Source: Chloroflexota bacterium
GTDB taxonomy: Bacteria; Chloroflexota; Ktedonobacteria; Ktedonobacterales; Ktedonobacteraceae
NCBI GenBank assembly: GCA_005881495.1
Contig: VBHI01000217.1
Coordinates: forward strand, 1-35,640
DNA length: 35,640 nt
Direction: 5' to 3'
Shown here: positions 24,434-33,551 of the stretch, in pieces
How the letters are laid out: each line of letters opens with the position of its first letter
How positions within the stretch are numbered: the first letter of the stretch is position 1
Notes under the pieces: model-generated
Seen by the model: the letters and a program-made list of their open reading frames with translations, nothing else
Database searches by the model: none
What the model was told of the DNA's origin: nothing
Position numbers and translations under genes: made by a program

Positions 24434-25897
24434 ATGGTGATTACCCACAAAATTCCTGTGGCTTCGCCCAACTCTTCCATAACATTACCCTCGATTTCCG
24501 AACAGCATACTATGCTCCAGCAGCTACGCCATCAATTGCTTCCCCATTATCGTCCTATACTTCAGCAAGGTGCCGGCCCCATTCGCGTCATGGCACAGAT
24601 GGTTGCAGAATTGGAAAGACAGTGCCGGGAATTGAACATTGCTGAAGAGGTTATGCAGACAGAGATAGTGAATCGCACGATCGGCGACGTAAATGTACGT
24701 TTGATTACCGAGTGCGAGGGAGAACCGGGCGGTTCCGGCGACTATCGCATGCTGGCGGAAGAGTTAGGGATCGCGCTACCAAACGAGCAATTACACGGAT
24801 ATATCGCGACGGGCGAAACGTATCTCTGGCTACGACATCAGATGATGGAGTGTGAACGATTACTTCTAGCGGAACACGTAGACCTGCGCATCTACGATAT
24901 TCACGCTATAGGAAATCCCATTTTACGCAGTTGGCTCGCAGAAGAAATGCAAGTTTGGGGCCTTTCAGCCACAAAGGAACAGGTCTACCTTGGCCTCGGC
25001 GCAATGGACTGCATCAACAAAGTATTGTGCGGGTTAGGTCAGATGTACCGGGAGCAAGGCTTTACAGAAACAGCCATCCTGTTCCCCGAACCCGGCTTTG
25101 GTGTTCCCGAATGGCAGGCAAGATCTTACGGATACCGCTTGCACACATATCAGACCCGCGAGGAAGATCAATTTAAGCTTACCGCAGAGAAGCTTGACCA
25201 GATACTCGAAGACGATCCCCATATTCGCATCATCTACCTGACCGTCACCAATAATCCCACCACCCTCGCTTATACGCCTGATGAACTTAATGCTCTCCAT
25301 GCCGTACTTGCAAAGTATCACGAAACAGGCAGGGAGGTTCTTATCCTTGCTGATCTTGCCTATATCGGCACTGGCAAGCCAGAGGAAGATCGCGCGCGCA
25401 TGGCGACTTTTACCACTCCTGGTGTCTTGCAGCACTGCATCTTTGTGAGCAGCTTCTCAAAGACGCACACATTAACAGGAGAACGTTTTGGTTGGGTGAC
25501 TTTCGGCAATCCTGCTATTGCGTCCGCCATTGCGCCCGGCTGGTCAAATAGTATGGCAACGCTTCCGGCGGATTGGCAGTTACGCTTTATGGCATACGTG
25601 CGCCTGGTACGCATACGTCCATGGCTCGGCGGAAAGTTACGAGCCTTCTATCGCCTACGACGGCAACGCTTCATCGCCCAACTACAACGCATCAATGAAG
25701 AGCAGCATGTGTTCGAGCGCATTTTCATCGACGATGACGCCACAGTCTACAACTGGAGCAAGTTGCGCCCCGGAGAAGATGCTTTCTCTCTCTTTGAGAA
25801 GACCGGTATTGCCGGCGTGCCCGGTTCTGGTTTTGGCTATACCGACGATTATGTGCGTTTCTCTATTGGCGTGATCCCCGTCCCAGAGGCTCCTTGA
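24434..25897 (+). CDS. Class I/II PLP-dependent aminotransferase-like protein
   Basis: This protein of 487 residues belongs to fold-type I. The PLP-binding Lys343 is in SSFSKTHTLTGERFG, a cofactor Asp is in LADLAYIGTG, TVTNNPTTLAYT is the substrate and phosphate region, and the C-terminal YVRFSIGVIP carries the carboxylate-binding Arg. The first 110 residues (to about ECEGEPGG) are an unusual helical extension before the catalytic domain. The amino-acid substrate is not known; position after hutH suggests amino-acid catabolism but is weak evidence. GGGAG stands 4 bases before the ATG. It ends 64 bases before the parS 3 palindrome, with two tandem repeats between. Confidence 0.82.
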   Translation: MVITHKIPVASPNSSITLPSISEQHTMLQQLRHQLLPHYRPILQQGAGPIRVMAQMVAELERQCRELNIAEEVMQTEIVNRTIGDVNVRLITECEGEPGGSGDYRMLAEELGIALPNEQLHGYIATGETYLWLRHQMMECERLLLAEHVDLRIYDIHAIGNPILRSWLAEEMQVWGLSATKEQVYLGLGAMDCINKVLCGLGQMYREQGFTETAILFPEPGFGVPEWQARSYGYRLHTYQTREEDQFKLTAEKLDQILEDDPHIRIIYLTVTNNPTTLAYTPDELNALHAVLAKYHETGREVLILADLAYIGTGKPEEDRARMATFTTPGVLQHCIFVSSFSKTHTLTGERFGWVTFGNPAIASAIAPGWSNSMATLPADWQLRFMAYVRLVRIRPWLGGKLRAFYRLRRQRFIAQLQRINEEQHVFERIFIDDDATVYNWSKLRPGEDAFSLFEKTGIAGVPGSGFGYTDDYVRFSIGVIPVPEAP

Positions 25898-25910
25898 CCA
25901 TTTCTTAACG

Positions 25911-25942
25911 CAGGTGATACTCTTTACAGGTGATACTCTTTA
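25911..25942 (+). repeat. Tandem direct repeat, two 16-base units
   Basis: CAGGTGATACTCTTTA occurs at 25911-25926 and again at 25927-25942. The core GGTGATACT appears a third time at 26091-26099, upstream of gap. The units stand between the aminotransferase stop and parS 3. Confidence 0.7.
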
Positions 25943-25961
25943 ATAGAGAAACTATACTGTG

Positions 25962-25999
25962 AAACAGGAGAATGTTTCACGTGAAACATTCTCCTGTTT
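25962..25999 (+). terminator. 38-bp perfect palindrome around parS 3, terminator-like
   Basis: Arms 25962-25980 and 25981-25999 are exact reverse complements with no mismatch. The sequence ends CTCCTGTTTTCTT, so a long stem followed by a T-rich tract resembles a Rho-independent terminator for the aminotransferase gene. The parS core is the centre of the stem, so the same DNA can serve ParB binding and RNA termination. Confidence 0.6.
25973..25988. promoter_or_regulatory. parS: parS site 3 (ParB-binding)
   Basis: An exact TGTTTCACGTGAAACA, third of the cluster, in the gap between the aminotransferase and gap genes. The remaining 240 bases to gap hold no recognisable gene; a GCTCT/AGAGC hairpin (26212-26225) lies just before the gap SD. 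Confidence 0.93.
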
Positions 26000-26222
26000 T
26001 CTTGCGTCTCAAGAGTATTTGCAATCAGAGGTTCCGTTAGTCTTTCGTGAGTCGCTTCACGCCTTTTGTGATTATTTTGTGAGGTACATTGGTGATACTT
26101 AACAAGGGAGAAAGCTCCACTCCACAGCATTTTTCACCAAGGCGTAGAGTTCTGGAGAGCGGAAGCAACGATTTTTTCGAGTGTATACGCAGTAAACATC
26201 CAACTGAAAGAGCTCTATTTAG

Positions 26223-27158
<936 letters not shown>

Positions 27159-27173
27159 CCTGAGGTGAATAAT

Positions 27174-28367
27174 ATGAATAAGAAAACTATCCGCGATATA
27201 GATGTCGCGGGCAAACGAGTCCTTGTGCGCGTTGACTTCAATGTGCCGCTTGATGCAGAGCAGCACATAACCGATGATACACGTATCGCAGCAGCATTGC
27301 CAACCATCCAGTACTTGCTCGATCGCAGAGCGGCGGTCATTCTTATGTCCCACCTGGGCCGCCCAAAGGGGAAAGCCGTCGATACTATGCGCCTGACGCC
27401 GGTGGCGCAACACTTGAGCGCATTGCTGGATAAACCTGTGCAGATGGCGCCAGATTGTATTGGACCAGCGGTTGAGGCCCTCGCCAGAAACTTACAGCCT
27501 GGTCACGTGTTGTTGCTAGAAAATCTGCGATTCCATAACGAAGAAGAGCAGAACGATGCAGAATTTGCTCGCCAGCTTGCCTCCCTGGGTGAACTTTATG
27601 TCAACGACGCTTTCGGTACGGCGCACCGCGCACACGCATCGACCGAGGGTGTCACCCATTACATGCCGGGCGTGGCCGGGTTCCTGATGGAGAAGGAAAT
27701 CAATTACCTGGGAGGTGCATTGGAGAATCCTCGCCGGCCATTCGCGGCAATTATCGGCGGTGCCAAAGTCTCAGACAAGATAGCGGTGTTGGAGCGCCTG
27801 ATCAGCATGGTTGATATTCTGCTGATCGGCGGTGGCATGGCCAATACCTTCCTGAAAGCTGAAGGCTACGAGATCGGCGATTCCCTTTTTGAACAGGGCA
27901 AAGTCGATGTCGCCAAAGAGTTGATTACGAAAGCCCGTCAGCGTGGCCTGAAGTTCTTGCTGCCAACCGACGTGACCATCGCTGATCGCTTTGCCGCCGA
28001 TGCAACCCACAAAGTCGTTGCCAGCACCGAGGTCTCCCCGGGATGGCGTATCATGGACATCGGACCCGAGAGTATCACTGCTTTTCGCCAGGCTCTCGAA
28101 GGTGCACAGACCATCGTCTGGAATGGCACACTCGGCGTTGCTGAAATGCCACCCTTTGCCAAAGGATCCGACGCGATTATTGAGATTCTAGCCGAGCGCA
28201 CCAGGGCTGGTGCTACCACCATTATCGGCGGCGGCGATTCGGCGGCAGCGGTCGAGCAGGCCGGGGCTGCTGAAAAGATGAGCCATGTCTCAACAGGCGG
28301 CGGCGCCTCGCTCGAGTTCCTGGAAGGGCGCGTTCTACCAGGTGTAGCAGCATTGCAGGATAAATAG
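27174..28367 (+). CDS. pgk: Phosphoglycerate kinase
   Basis: The 397 residues are a normal family length. The N-terminal [21 protein letters not shown] and [13 protein letters not shown] bind 3-phosphoglycerate. [23 protein letters not shown] and the C-terminal [13 protein letters not shown] and [13 protein letters not shown] form the nucleotide side. It makes ATP from 1,3-bisphosphoglycerate in glycolysis. The ATG at 27174 has GAGGTG 6 bases upstream; an in-frame GTG at 27165 is not needed. It is 15 bases after gap and 2 bases before tpiA, so the three form an operon. Confidence 0.97.
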   Translation: MNKKTIRDIDVAGKRVLVRVDFNVPLDAEQHITDDTRIAAALPTIQYLLDRRAAVILMSHLGRPKGKAVDTMRLTPVAQHLSALLDKPVQMAPDCIGPAVEALARNLQPGHVLLLENLRFHNEEEQNDAEFARQLASLGELYVNDAFGTAHRAHASTEGVTHYMPGVAGFLMEKEINYLGGALENPRRPFAAIIGGAKVSDKIAVLERLISMVDILLIGGGMANTFLKAEGYEIGDSLFEQGKVDVAKELITKARQRGLKFLLPTDVTIADRFAADATHKVVASTEVSPGWRIMDIGPESITAFRQALEGAQTIVWNGTLGVAEMPPFAKGSDAIIEILAERTRAGATTIIGGGDSAAAVEQAGAAEKMSHVSTGGGASLEFLEGRVLPGVAALQDK

Positions 28368-28369
28368 CC

Positions 28370-29164
28370 ATGACAACACCAAAACGTACCGCGATCATCG
28401 CGGGAAATTGGAAGATGAACTATGGTCCACAGTTGGCCGCGAACTTCGCCAGGGAAGTTGTTCCTGAGCTTGGAAAACAACTATCCCTGTACGAGCGCAT
28501 CATGTGCATTCTGTGTCCACCAGCTATCTCGCTGGCGGCTGTCCGCCAGGTTCTGGATGAACAACCGGTGACACGCCTGGAGTTGGGCGCACAGAATATG
28601 TACTACGAAGAGAAGGGCGCCTTCACTGGTGAGATATCGCCAATGATGGTCAGCGAACTTTGCAGTACTGTTATTCTAGGCCACTCGGAGCGGCGCACGT
28701 ACTTTGGTGAAACGGACGAGATGGTGAACAAAAAAGCACAGGCTGCGCTCCGCCATGACCTGCGCCCAATTGTTTGCATCGGTGAATACCTGGAACAGTA
28801 CGAGGCAGGCCAGACCGAGCAGGTTATTCGTACCCAGGTACAATATAGCCTGGCAAATTTTTCCGCCGAGCACGCCAGCGATGTCGTTATCGCCTATGAA
28901 CCGATCTGGGCCATCGGCACAGGCAAAGCGGCTACCGCCGACGGCGCGGGCAAGGTAATTGCGCTCATCCGTCAACTGTACAGCGATATGTACGGCAGCG
29001 AGACCGCTTCAACCCTGCGCATTCTCTACGGCGGCAGCGTAACCTCAGCCAATATCAGTGAATTTATGGCTCATCCCGACATAGATGGGGCGCTGGTTGG
29101 CGGGGCTAGCATCAAGCAAGATTTCGTGGAGATTGTGCACCAAACAATTGAAATAGTGAAATAG
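28370..29164 (+). CDS. tpiA: Triosephosphate isomerase
   Basis: The 264 residues include every catalytic group: IAGNWKMN (Lys), ILGHSERR (His electrophile) and VIAYEPIWAIGTGKAAT (Glu base, with the mobile loop). The phosphate-binding LYGGSVT and GALVGGASI follow. It interconverts dihydroxyacetone phosphate and glyceraldehyde 3-phosphate. It starts 2 bases after the pgk stop. The TAG stop (29162-29164) touches the first base of the long terminator hairpin. Confidence 0.97.
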   Translation: MTTPKRTAIIAGNWKMNYGPQLAANFAREVVPELGKQLSLYERIMCILCPPAISLAAVRQVLDEQPVTRLELGAQNMYYEEKGAFTGEISPMMVSELCSTVILGHSERRTYFGETDEMVNKKAQAALRHDLRPIVCIGEYLEQYEAGQTEQVIRTQVQYSLANFSAEHASDVVIAYEPIWAIGTGKAATADGAGKVIALIRQLYSDMYGSETASTLRILYGGSVTSANISEFMAHPDIDGALVGGASIKQDFVEIVHQTIEIVK

Positions 29165-29235
29165 TAACAGTTGAAATGTAACATAAGAGGCGCCGCTGAA
29201 ATGCTGGTGCCCTTATGTTACATTTCAACTGTTAC
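29164..29235 (+). terminator. Long hairpin ending gap-pgk-tpiA
   Basis: A perfect 24-bp stem (29164-29187 with 29212-29235) encloses a 24-base loop that itself pairs GGCGCC with GGTGCC. The last base of the tpiA stop is the first base of the stem. There is no T tract on the plus strand, so it may act as an RNA-stabilising 3' end or need other factors. Confidence 0.6.
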
Positions 29236-29278
29236 AAATCCCATACCTTATTATAAGCGGATGTCAGTGTTCGCGCTC

Positions 29279-29307
29279 TTGACAATATATAACAAAAACG
29301 TTAATAT
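29279..29307 (+). promoter_or_regulatory. Promoter and possible operator of the ArsR/SRPBCC pair
   Basis: TTGACA (29279-29284), a 17-base spacer and TAATAT (29302-29307) form a strong promoter. Imperfect inverted repeats overlap or follow it: CGTTAATAT (29300-29308) with ATATTGACG (29325-29333), and a GCCACG/CGTGGC hairpin (29334-29352). Either could be the operator of the ArsR-type protein. Confidence 0.6.
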
Positions 29308-29409
29308 TTCATCGTATCGTTAAATATATTGACGCCACGTTCGCTGCGTGGCAGAAAACGTTCAGGCGCTTGAACATCAAGAACCTGGCAATGCGCATGC
29401 AAGCAAATC

Positions 29410-29754
29410 ATGAATGATCTTGATACTACGCTCACTGCGTTGGCCGACCCCACCAGGCGTCATGTGGTAGAACTTCTGCGAGAACGTCCTCGCCGGGCCG
29501 GTGAGCTCTCCGCTGATTGCGCGATGAGCGGTCCCGCGATGAGCCGGCACCTGCGCGTGCTGCGGGCCAGTGGCCTCGTTGAAATCGAAGAGGAGCAGAT
29601 CGACCAGGATGCACGACTACGTGTATACCGGCTGCGCCCCGAGCCATTCGTCGCCTTGCAGGCGTGGCTCGACCAGGTGCAGGCATTCTGGACCGAGCAG
29701 CTCGGCGCCTTCAAAGACCACATTGAGCGTACCCAGAAAGGAAAGCAGACATGA
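29410..29754 (+). CDS. ArsR-family winged-helix repressor
   Basis: This 114-residue DNA-binding protein has the ArsR signature LADPTRRHVVELLRERPRRAGEL followed by the recognition helix MSGPAMSRHLRVLRASGLV. There is no cysteine metal site of the classic ArsR kind; one Cys (Asp-Cys-Ala-Met) is present in the helix-turn-helix. Its stop overlaps the start of the SRPBCC gene (ATGA at 29751), a very common pairing in which the repressor controls the partner. No clear SD precedes the ATG. The pair looks richer in G+C than its neighbours, which may indicate transfer. Confidence 0.88.
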   Translation: MNDLDTTLTALADPTRRHVVELLRERPRRAGELSADCAMSGPAMSRHLRVLRASGLVEIEEEQIDQDARLRVYRLRPEPFVALQAWLDQVQAFWTEQLGAFKDHIERTQKGKQT

Positions 29755-30266
29755 GATCCACCGACATCGTCACTGCCACCGTCGAGGTGGCCGTTGACCC
29801 CGCTACCGCGTTCGCGATCTTCACCGAGGAGATAGGCCAGTGGTGGAGGCCAGGTCCCATCAACTGGAACGACTCCAAGCGGGCTATTGGCATCCGCATC
29901 GAGCCCGGCGTGGGTGGTCGCTGGCTAGAGGTGTATGATAACGCCACGGGCGAGGGCTTCGAGTGCGGCCGCATCGTTGCGTGGGAACCGGGCGAACGCC
30001 TTGTGTTTTTGTATCGGGACGCTGGCCACAACATTGACGACACGGAGGTCGAGATTCGCTTCGAGGCAATTGACGACGGCACCAGGGTGACTCTCGAACA
30101 CCGTGGATGGGACAAGGTACTCTCCGACATCGTCGCCAGAAGCCGTGCACTTAAACGGTGGGGGTGGGCCAACATCCTCGGCTGGTTCAGCGAGTGGGCA
30201 TTCTGGGGGTCTCCGCGCCGCGTGAGAAGCGGGTCCGAAGCCCAGCTCCAGGATACGGCCCACTAA
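29751..30266 (+). CDS. SRPBCC (AHSA1-like) protein
   Basis: The 171 residues have the START/Bet v1-like fold of the Aha1 C-terminal family: VEVAVDPATAFAIFTEEIGQWW at the start, then GGRWLEVYDNATGEGFECGRIVAWEPGERLVF and TRVTLEHRGWDK. Such proteins bind hydrophobic ligands in a cavity; the ligand is unknown. The gene overlaps arsR by 4 bases. The last 25 residues (after WFSEWAF) do not look like the family and may be a read-through tail after a lost stop. Confidence 0.82.
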   Translation: MRSTDIVTATVEVAVDPATAFAIFTEEIGQWWRPGPINWNDSKRAIGIRIEPGVGGRWLEVYDNATGEGFECGRIVAWEPGERLVFLYRDAGHNIDDTEVEIRFEAIDDGTRVTLEHRGWDKVLSDIVARSRALKRWGWANILGWFSEWAFWGSPRRVRSGSEAQLQDTAH

Positions 30267-30322
30267 CGAGGTACTATGGAACAAAAAAGACCTTTACGAT
30301 CCGAATTGGGGGCAGAGGAGCC

Positions 30323-31531
30323 GTGGACAAAACCGACCACTTGAAATCTGACATTGCCGACCTTATCCCAGCTCTGATAGTTATGCGCCGTGATCTGCAC
30401 GCGCATCCCGAACTAGCCTTTGAAGAGGTGCGCACTTCCGGCATCGTCGCACAGCGCTTGCAGTCGCTCGGTCTGGAGGTCCAGACTGGCATCGCGAAGA
30501 CTGGCGTACTGGGTCTCCTACGTGGTGAAGCGAGCAAACCCGGCTTTCGGACCATTGCTATTCGAGCCGATATGGACGCTCTCCCTATCCATGAGATGAA
30601 CAATATTGAGTATCGTTCATCTAGTGACGGGAAAATGCATGCCTGTGGACACGATGGCCATACCGCTATTCTGCTTGCTGTTGCCGATCTGTTGAGCCGG
30701 CGCCGTGCGGAACTGACCGGCAACGTGAAATTTGTCTTCCAACCTGCCGAAGAGCACATAGGCGGGGCCAGGCTAATGGTCAATGAAGGAGTCATGAAGG
30801 GAGTGGATGGCATTATCGGCCTGCACCTGGGCGCTGATCGTCCCTTCGGCACGATAGGCGTGCGCCCCGGCTCCGTCTACGCCAGCTCAGACTCGTTTGT
30901 TTTGACCGTCAAAGGCAACGGTGGGCATGCGGCTTGGCCGCATGCATCAGTCGATCCCATTGTCATTGCCGCCTCTCTTATCACGGCCTTGCAAACACTG
31001 ACTAGCCGTGAGACCTCCCCACTCAGTCCAGCCGTAATAACTATTGGCCAGTTCACCGCGGCATCGGCCTGGAACATCATCCCTGAAACCGCGGAACTGC
31101 GGAGAACGGTACGCTCCTTCAGCTATGAGCATCGCGAAAAGCTGATACGCCGCATTCGCGAGGTCGCCAACGGGATCGCCAGTGCCATGGGAGGCAGGTG
31201 TGAAGTGACTTTCTTGGATGGGTGTCCACCCTGTATCAACGACCCGGATGTCACAAAGATCATCCGTAAGGCCTCGATTGATGCCGTTGGCGAAGAACAT
31301 GTCGATGACAGCGAAGCTGTGATGGCGTGCGCCAGTGATGATATGGCTATTTTCTTGCAAACGGTGCCCGGTTGTTACTGTATCGTGGGTGCCCAGAACG
31401 AGCAGAAGGGAGCCAGCTTTCCGCACCACCATTCACGCTTCAATATTGATGAAGATGCTCTTCCCATCGGCGTCGAGGTCTTGACAAGAGCCGCCCTGGA
31501 ATATCTGAAAGAGACCCAATCTGAGTTCTGA
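30323..31531 (+). CDS. M20-family amidohydrolase (N-acyl amino acid type)
   Basis: This 402-residue metallopeptidase-like enzyme has the M20D layout: MRRDLHAHPELAFEE at the start, IRADMDALPI, the metal ligands in ACGHDGHT, the Glu pair in FQPAEEH, and a C-terminal FPHHHSRFNIDED. Relatives remove acyl groups from amino acids (hippurate, IAA-conjugates, N-acetyl amino acids). The lid domain (about 185-300, GNGGHAAWPHASVDP) is complete. The GTG at 30323 is chosen because it gives the family-length N-terminus. GAGGAG is only 2 bases before it, so the start is uncertain. The frame overlaps the tail of the SRPBCC gene only if read from 30158, which is unlikely. Confidence 0.87.
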   Translation: MDKTDHLKSDIADLIPALIVMRRDLHAHPELAFEEVRTSGIVAQRLQSLGLEVQTGIAKTGVLGLLRGEASKPGFRTIAIRADMDALPIHEMNNIEYRSSSDGKMHACGHDGHTAILLAVADLLSRRRAELTGNVKFVFQPAEEHIGGARLMVNEGVMKGVDGIIGLHLGADRPFGTIGVRPGSVYASSDSFVLTVKGNGGHAAWPHASVDPIVIAASLITALQTLTSRETSPLSPAVITIGQFTAASAWNIIPETAELRRTVRSFSYEHREKLIRRIREVANGIASAMGGRCEVTFLDGCPPCINDPDVTKIIRKASIDAVGEEHVDDSEAVMACASDDMAIFLQTVPGCYCIVGAQNEQKGASFPHHHSRFNIDEDALPIGVEVLTRAALEYLKETQSEF

Positions 31532-31647
31532 TTACGACGGCTCAGCCAGGGGAGGTTCGGTAATGTGTCCTCCCTCGTCGCCCAGTTCGGGAAGAGCAAT
31601 GCCCTGCAAAAGGTGTTCAATCTGAACGTTTTAAAGCGTTCTAACCT

Positions 31648-32589
31648 CTAGCAAAGCTTTATTGAATCCTGCTGATTGAGAGATGGCCATAACTTTTGCG
31701 GTTCTCCAGTATCGTCATCCCAAAAAGACAGATACAAGCACTGGTTCCCTTCCAGGCTCTGTATTACCTTCGCCTGATTCATCAGGCCTGGCAGCGTTTC
31801 ATAATAGAGATACGACTCAGTGCCATGATTATCCGTGTAATGGATGTAGGGGTTATCAAGAGCTTGAGAACGGTCGTCGATTGTCCTGCCACCTATCCCA
31901 TGCTGCAAATCATGGACCAGCTTTGCGGCTTCCGGATATTCGCACGTTTGGCTGGACCATCCAGCATGTAACTTCCATATCCTGCAGTACGTAGGCAATT
32001 CCCACTCAACCGCCAGTTGAGGGAACTTTTGTACGTAGCTATAAATTTGTTGGAGCCAACCCGTATCCACAATAGGCGTTGGATAAGAGTAAAGCGTGTC
32101 GTGATCTAAGGCCATGATCACCACAAAATCAACTGCTCCAGCCACTAAACCCTGCCAATTCTGCCATGTCGTACTCAGATCTGTCGTCTTCGCGATAAGA
32201 GTTGTCCCAAGGAGGAACTGGGGATTTTCGCTGTGGAGCATCTTCGAAAGATTGGTATTGTATGCGGTAAATGCTGCTGGGTTCTGATCATCTCCTGCCT
32301 CGATGTCGTTCACAAGTCCATCATAGTGATATTGATCCAACTGGTGGATAATGGGTTGCAGAACGCTAGCATCCTGGGCAGCTCTTTGTGTATAGGCAAT
32401 GACGTTATCCCCGGTCCAGGCTCCTGAACCTAAGTCAATTCCTAAAACTCCGTACACTTTGGCGTGGTTTTGATGAGCAACTTGAAGCACATTCTCTACA
32501 CATTTCTCCTTGTCGGGCTGCTCATGCTGGATATAGTCCCATAAGCTTCCATCGGATGGTTGTATCCAAAAATGTCCATACAGATACAC
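31648..32589 (-). CDS. GH18-like glycosidase domain, 3' part of a frameshifted gene
   Basis: The 313 residues resemble a family-18-type TIM barrel. GVLGIDLGSGAW is an early strand, YHYDGLVNDIEAGDDQN fits the DGxxxDxE-like catalytic strand with a candidate Glu acid, VDFVVIMALDHDTLY is the sixth strand region, and YLSFWDDDTGE closes the barrel. Substrate unknown. The GTG at 32589 can start translation, but coding-like sequence in this frame continues upstream to 32670 (AYQAHPTYRDG). The signal peptide lies in another frame upstream. As it stands the protein would lack an export signal. Confidence 0.6.
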   Translation of the reverse strand: MYLYGHFWIQPSDGSLWDYIQHEQPDKEKCVENVLQVAHQNHAKVYGVLGIDLGSGAWTGDNVIAYTQRAAQDASVLQPIIHQLDQYHYDGLVNDIEAGDDQNPAAFTAYNTNLSKMLHSENPQFLLGTTLIAKTTDLSTTWQNWQGLVAGAVDFVVIMALDHDTLYSYPTPIVDTGWLQQIYSYVQKFPQLAVEWELPTYCRIWKLHAGWSSQTCEYPEAAKLVHDLQHGIGGRTIDDRSQALDNPYIHYTDNHGTESYLYYETLPGLMNQAKVIQSLEGNQCLYLSFWDDDTGEPQKLWPSLNQQDSIKLC

Positions 32590-32777
32590 ATCTCTGGGCT
32601 TTTCCTCTCCCTTTCCATCTCTGTAAGTAGGATGAGCCTGGTACGCTTTCCAACCGGCCTGGCAATGACACTAGGATCGTAGAGAACAAGAGTATTACTT
32701 CCGCCACATGCTGACAGGAATAAGGTAAGAAGCAGTAGGAAACTCATACTGCCTGACTTTCTGGAACGTAGAAGCAT
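32496..32777 (-). pseudogene. 5' fragment with lipoprotein signal peptide, out of frame with the GH18-like part
   Basis: A good lipoprotein signal occurs at the ATG 32777: MSFLLLLTLFLSACGG with Cys as the acylated residue, then SNTLVLYDPSVIARP. Near 32653-32670 the natural continuation (GWKAYQAHPTYRDG...) is in the frame of the 31648-32589 gene, one base off. Gain of one base in the CCGGCC region would restore one protein of about 375 residues. The remaining frame to 32496 is nonsense-like. The cause may be mutation or sequencing error. Confidence 0.65.
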
Positions 32778-32956
32778 CTCTCACTCTTTCTTTATTGTAG
32801 ACCATTCTCCTCACTCTCCTTCGAGGGGTTCTCTATTGTATCACTTTCCCTCTTTGGATGCGATTGCCCTGGTGCCAGCGGTGCCAGCCAGTCTACTCTT
32901 ACAATAACCTTTTGGAAGACGTGGGCCTGGAGGGACCATCGAGTGGTAGTTGCCCC

Positions 32957-33010
32957 TTGACAAAACTACCACCATCCATGTATCATCTATTTGGATGGTA
33001 CATGGATGGT
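32957..33010 (+). promoter_or_regulatory. Promoter and overlapping operator of the RHH repressor gene
   Basis: TTGACA (32957-32962), an 18-base spacer and TATCAT (32981-32986) form the promoter. A perfect 12-base inverted repeat, ACCATCCATGTA (32971-32982) and TACATGGATGGT (32999-33010), overlaps the -10 and the transcript start. A third half-site GGATGGT lies at 32993-32999. The design suits autorepression by the RHH protein encoded just downstream. Confidence 0.75.
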
Positions 33011-33024
33011 AAGGAGATGGTAAA

Positions 33025-33420
33025 ATGACTGAAATCGAGAAAACCGAGAAAATTACGATCAACCTGGGTCCAGTTGATCTAGGGCAAATTGATCTGTTGG
33101 TGCAGGAAGGCTTTTATTCTAACCGCACTGACTTTATCCGCACAGCGATCCGCATCCAGCTCACTACACATGCGGAGGTGGTCAAGCGCACGGTGGCACG
33201 CAAGACGCTGGTGCTCGGTTTGCAGCAGTATACACGCCGTGACCTGGAAGCTGTGAGAGCCGCCGGCGAGAAGTTGCAGATCAACGTGCTCGGCCTGGCG
33301 AGTATCGCTGATGATGTTACGCCGGAACTGGCCCTGGCGACTATCGACTCGGTCGTCGTGCTTGGGTCCTTCCGAGCAAGCCCCGAGGTGAAGGCAGCCT
33401 TAGTGAGACGCATCACGTAA
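33025..33420 (+). CDS. Ribbon-helix-helix (CopG-like) transcriptional regulator
   Basis: This 131-residue protein has an N-terminal RHH DNA-binding fold: a strand KITINLGPVDLG, then helices IDLLVQEGFYSNRTDFIRTAIRIQLTTH with the conserved Asn-Arg-Thr turn. The C-terminal 75 residues may be an oligomerisation or sensor part. AAGGAG precedes the ATG at a good distance. The inverted-repeat operator at 32971-33010 supports autoregulation. The next gene, an esterase 131 bases downstream, may also be under its control. Confidence 0.82.
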   Translation: MTEIEKTEKITINLGPVDLGQIDLLVQEGFYSNRTDFIRTAIRIQLTTHAEVVKRTVARKTLVLGLQQYTRRDLEAVRAAGEKLQINVLGLASIADDVTPELALATIDSVVVLGSFRASPEVKAALVRRIT

Positions 33421-33551
33421 GGTACGTAGATTAGCAACGCTTTTGACTGCAAGGCACTCTATGCATTAGGAGATACGGAGACACAACGGACCGAAGAGAC
33501 GTAATCAAAGTGGCGCTGAACGTTATGCGCGAATGAAAGGAAACATTTCTG

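Noticed and set aside
31532..31647. Possible gene remnant between the amidohydrolase and the GH18-like gene
   Set aside because: The open stretch is short, without start or motif; only a 5-base GAACG/CGTTC hairpin is visible.
32971..33010. Repeated CCATCC units considered as a CRISPR or tandem array
   Set aside because: Only half-sites in inverted order with no spacers; an operator explains them better.
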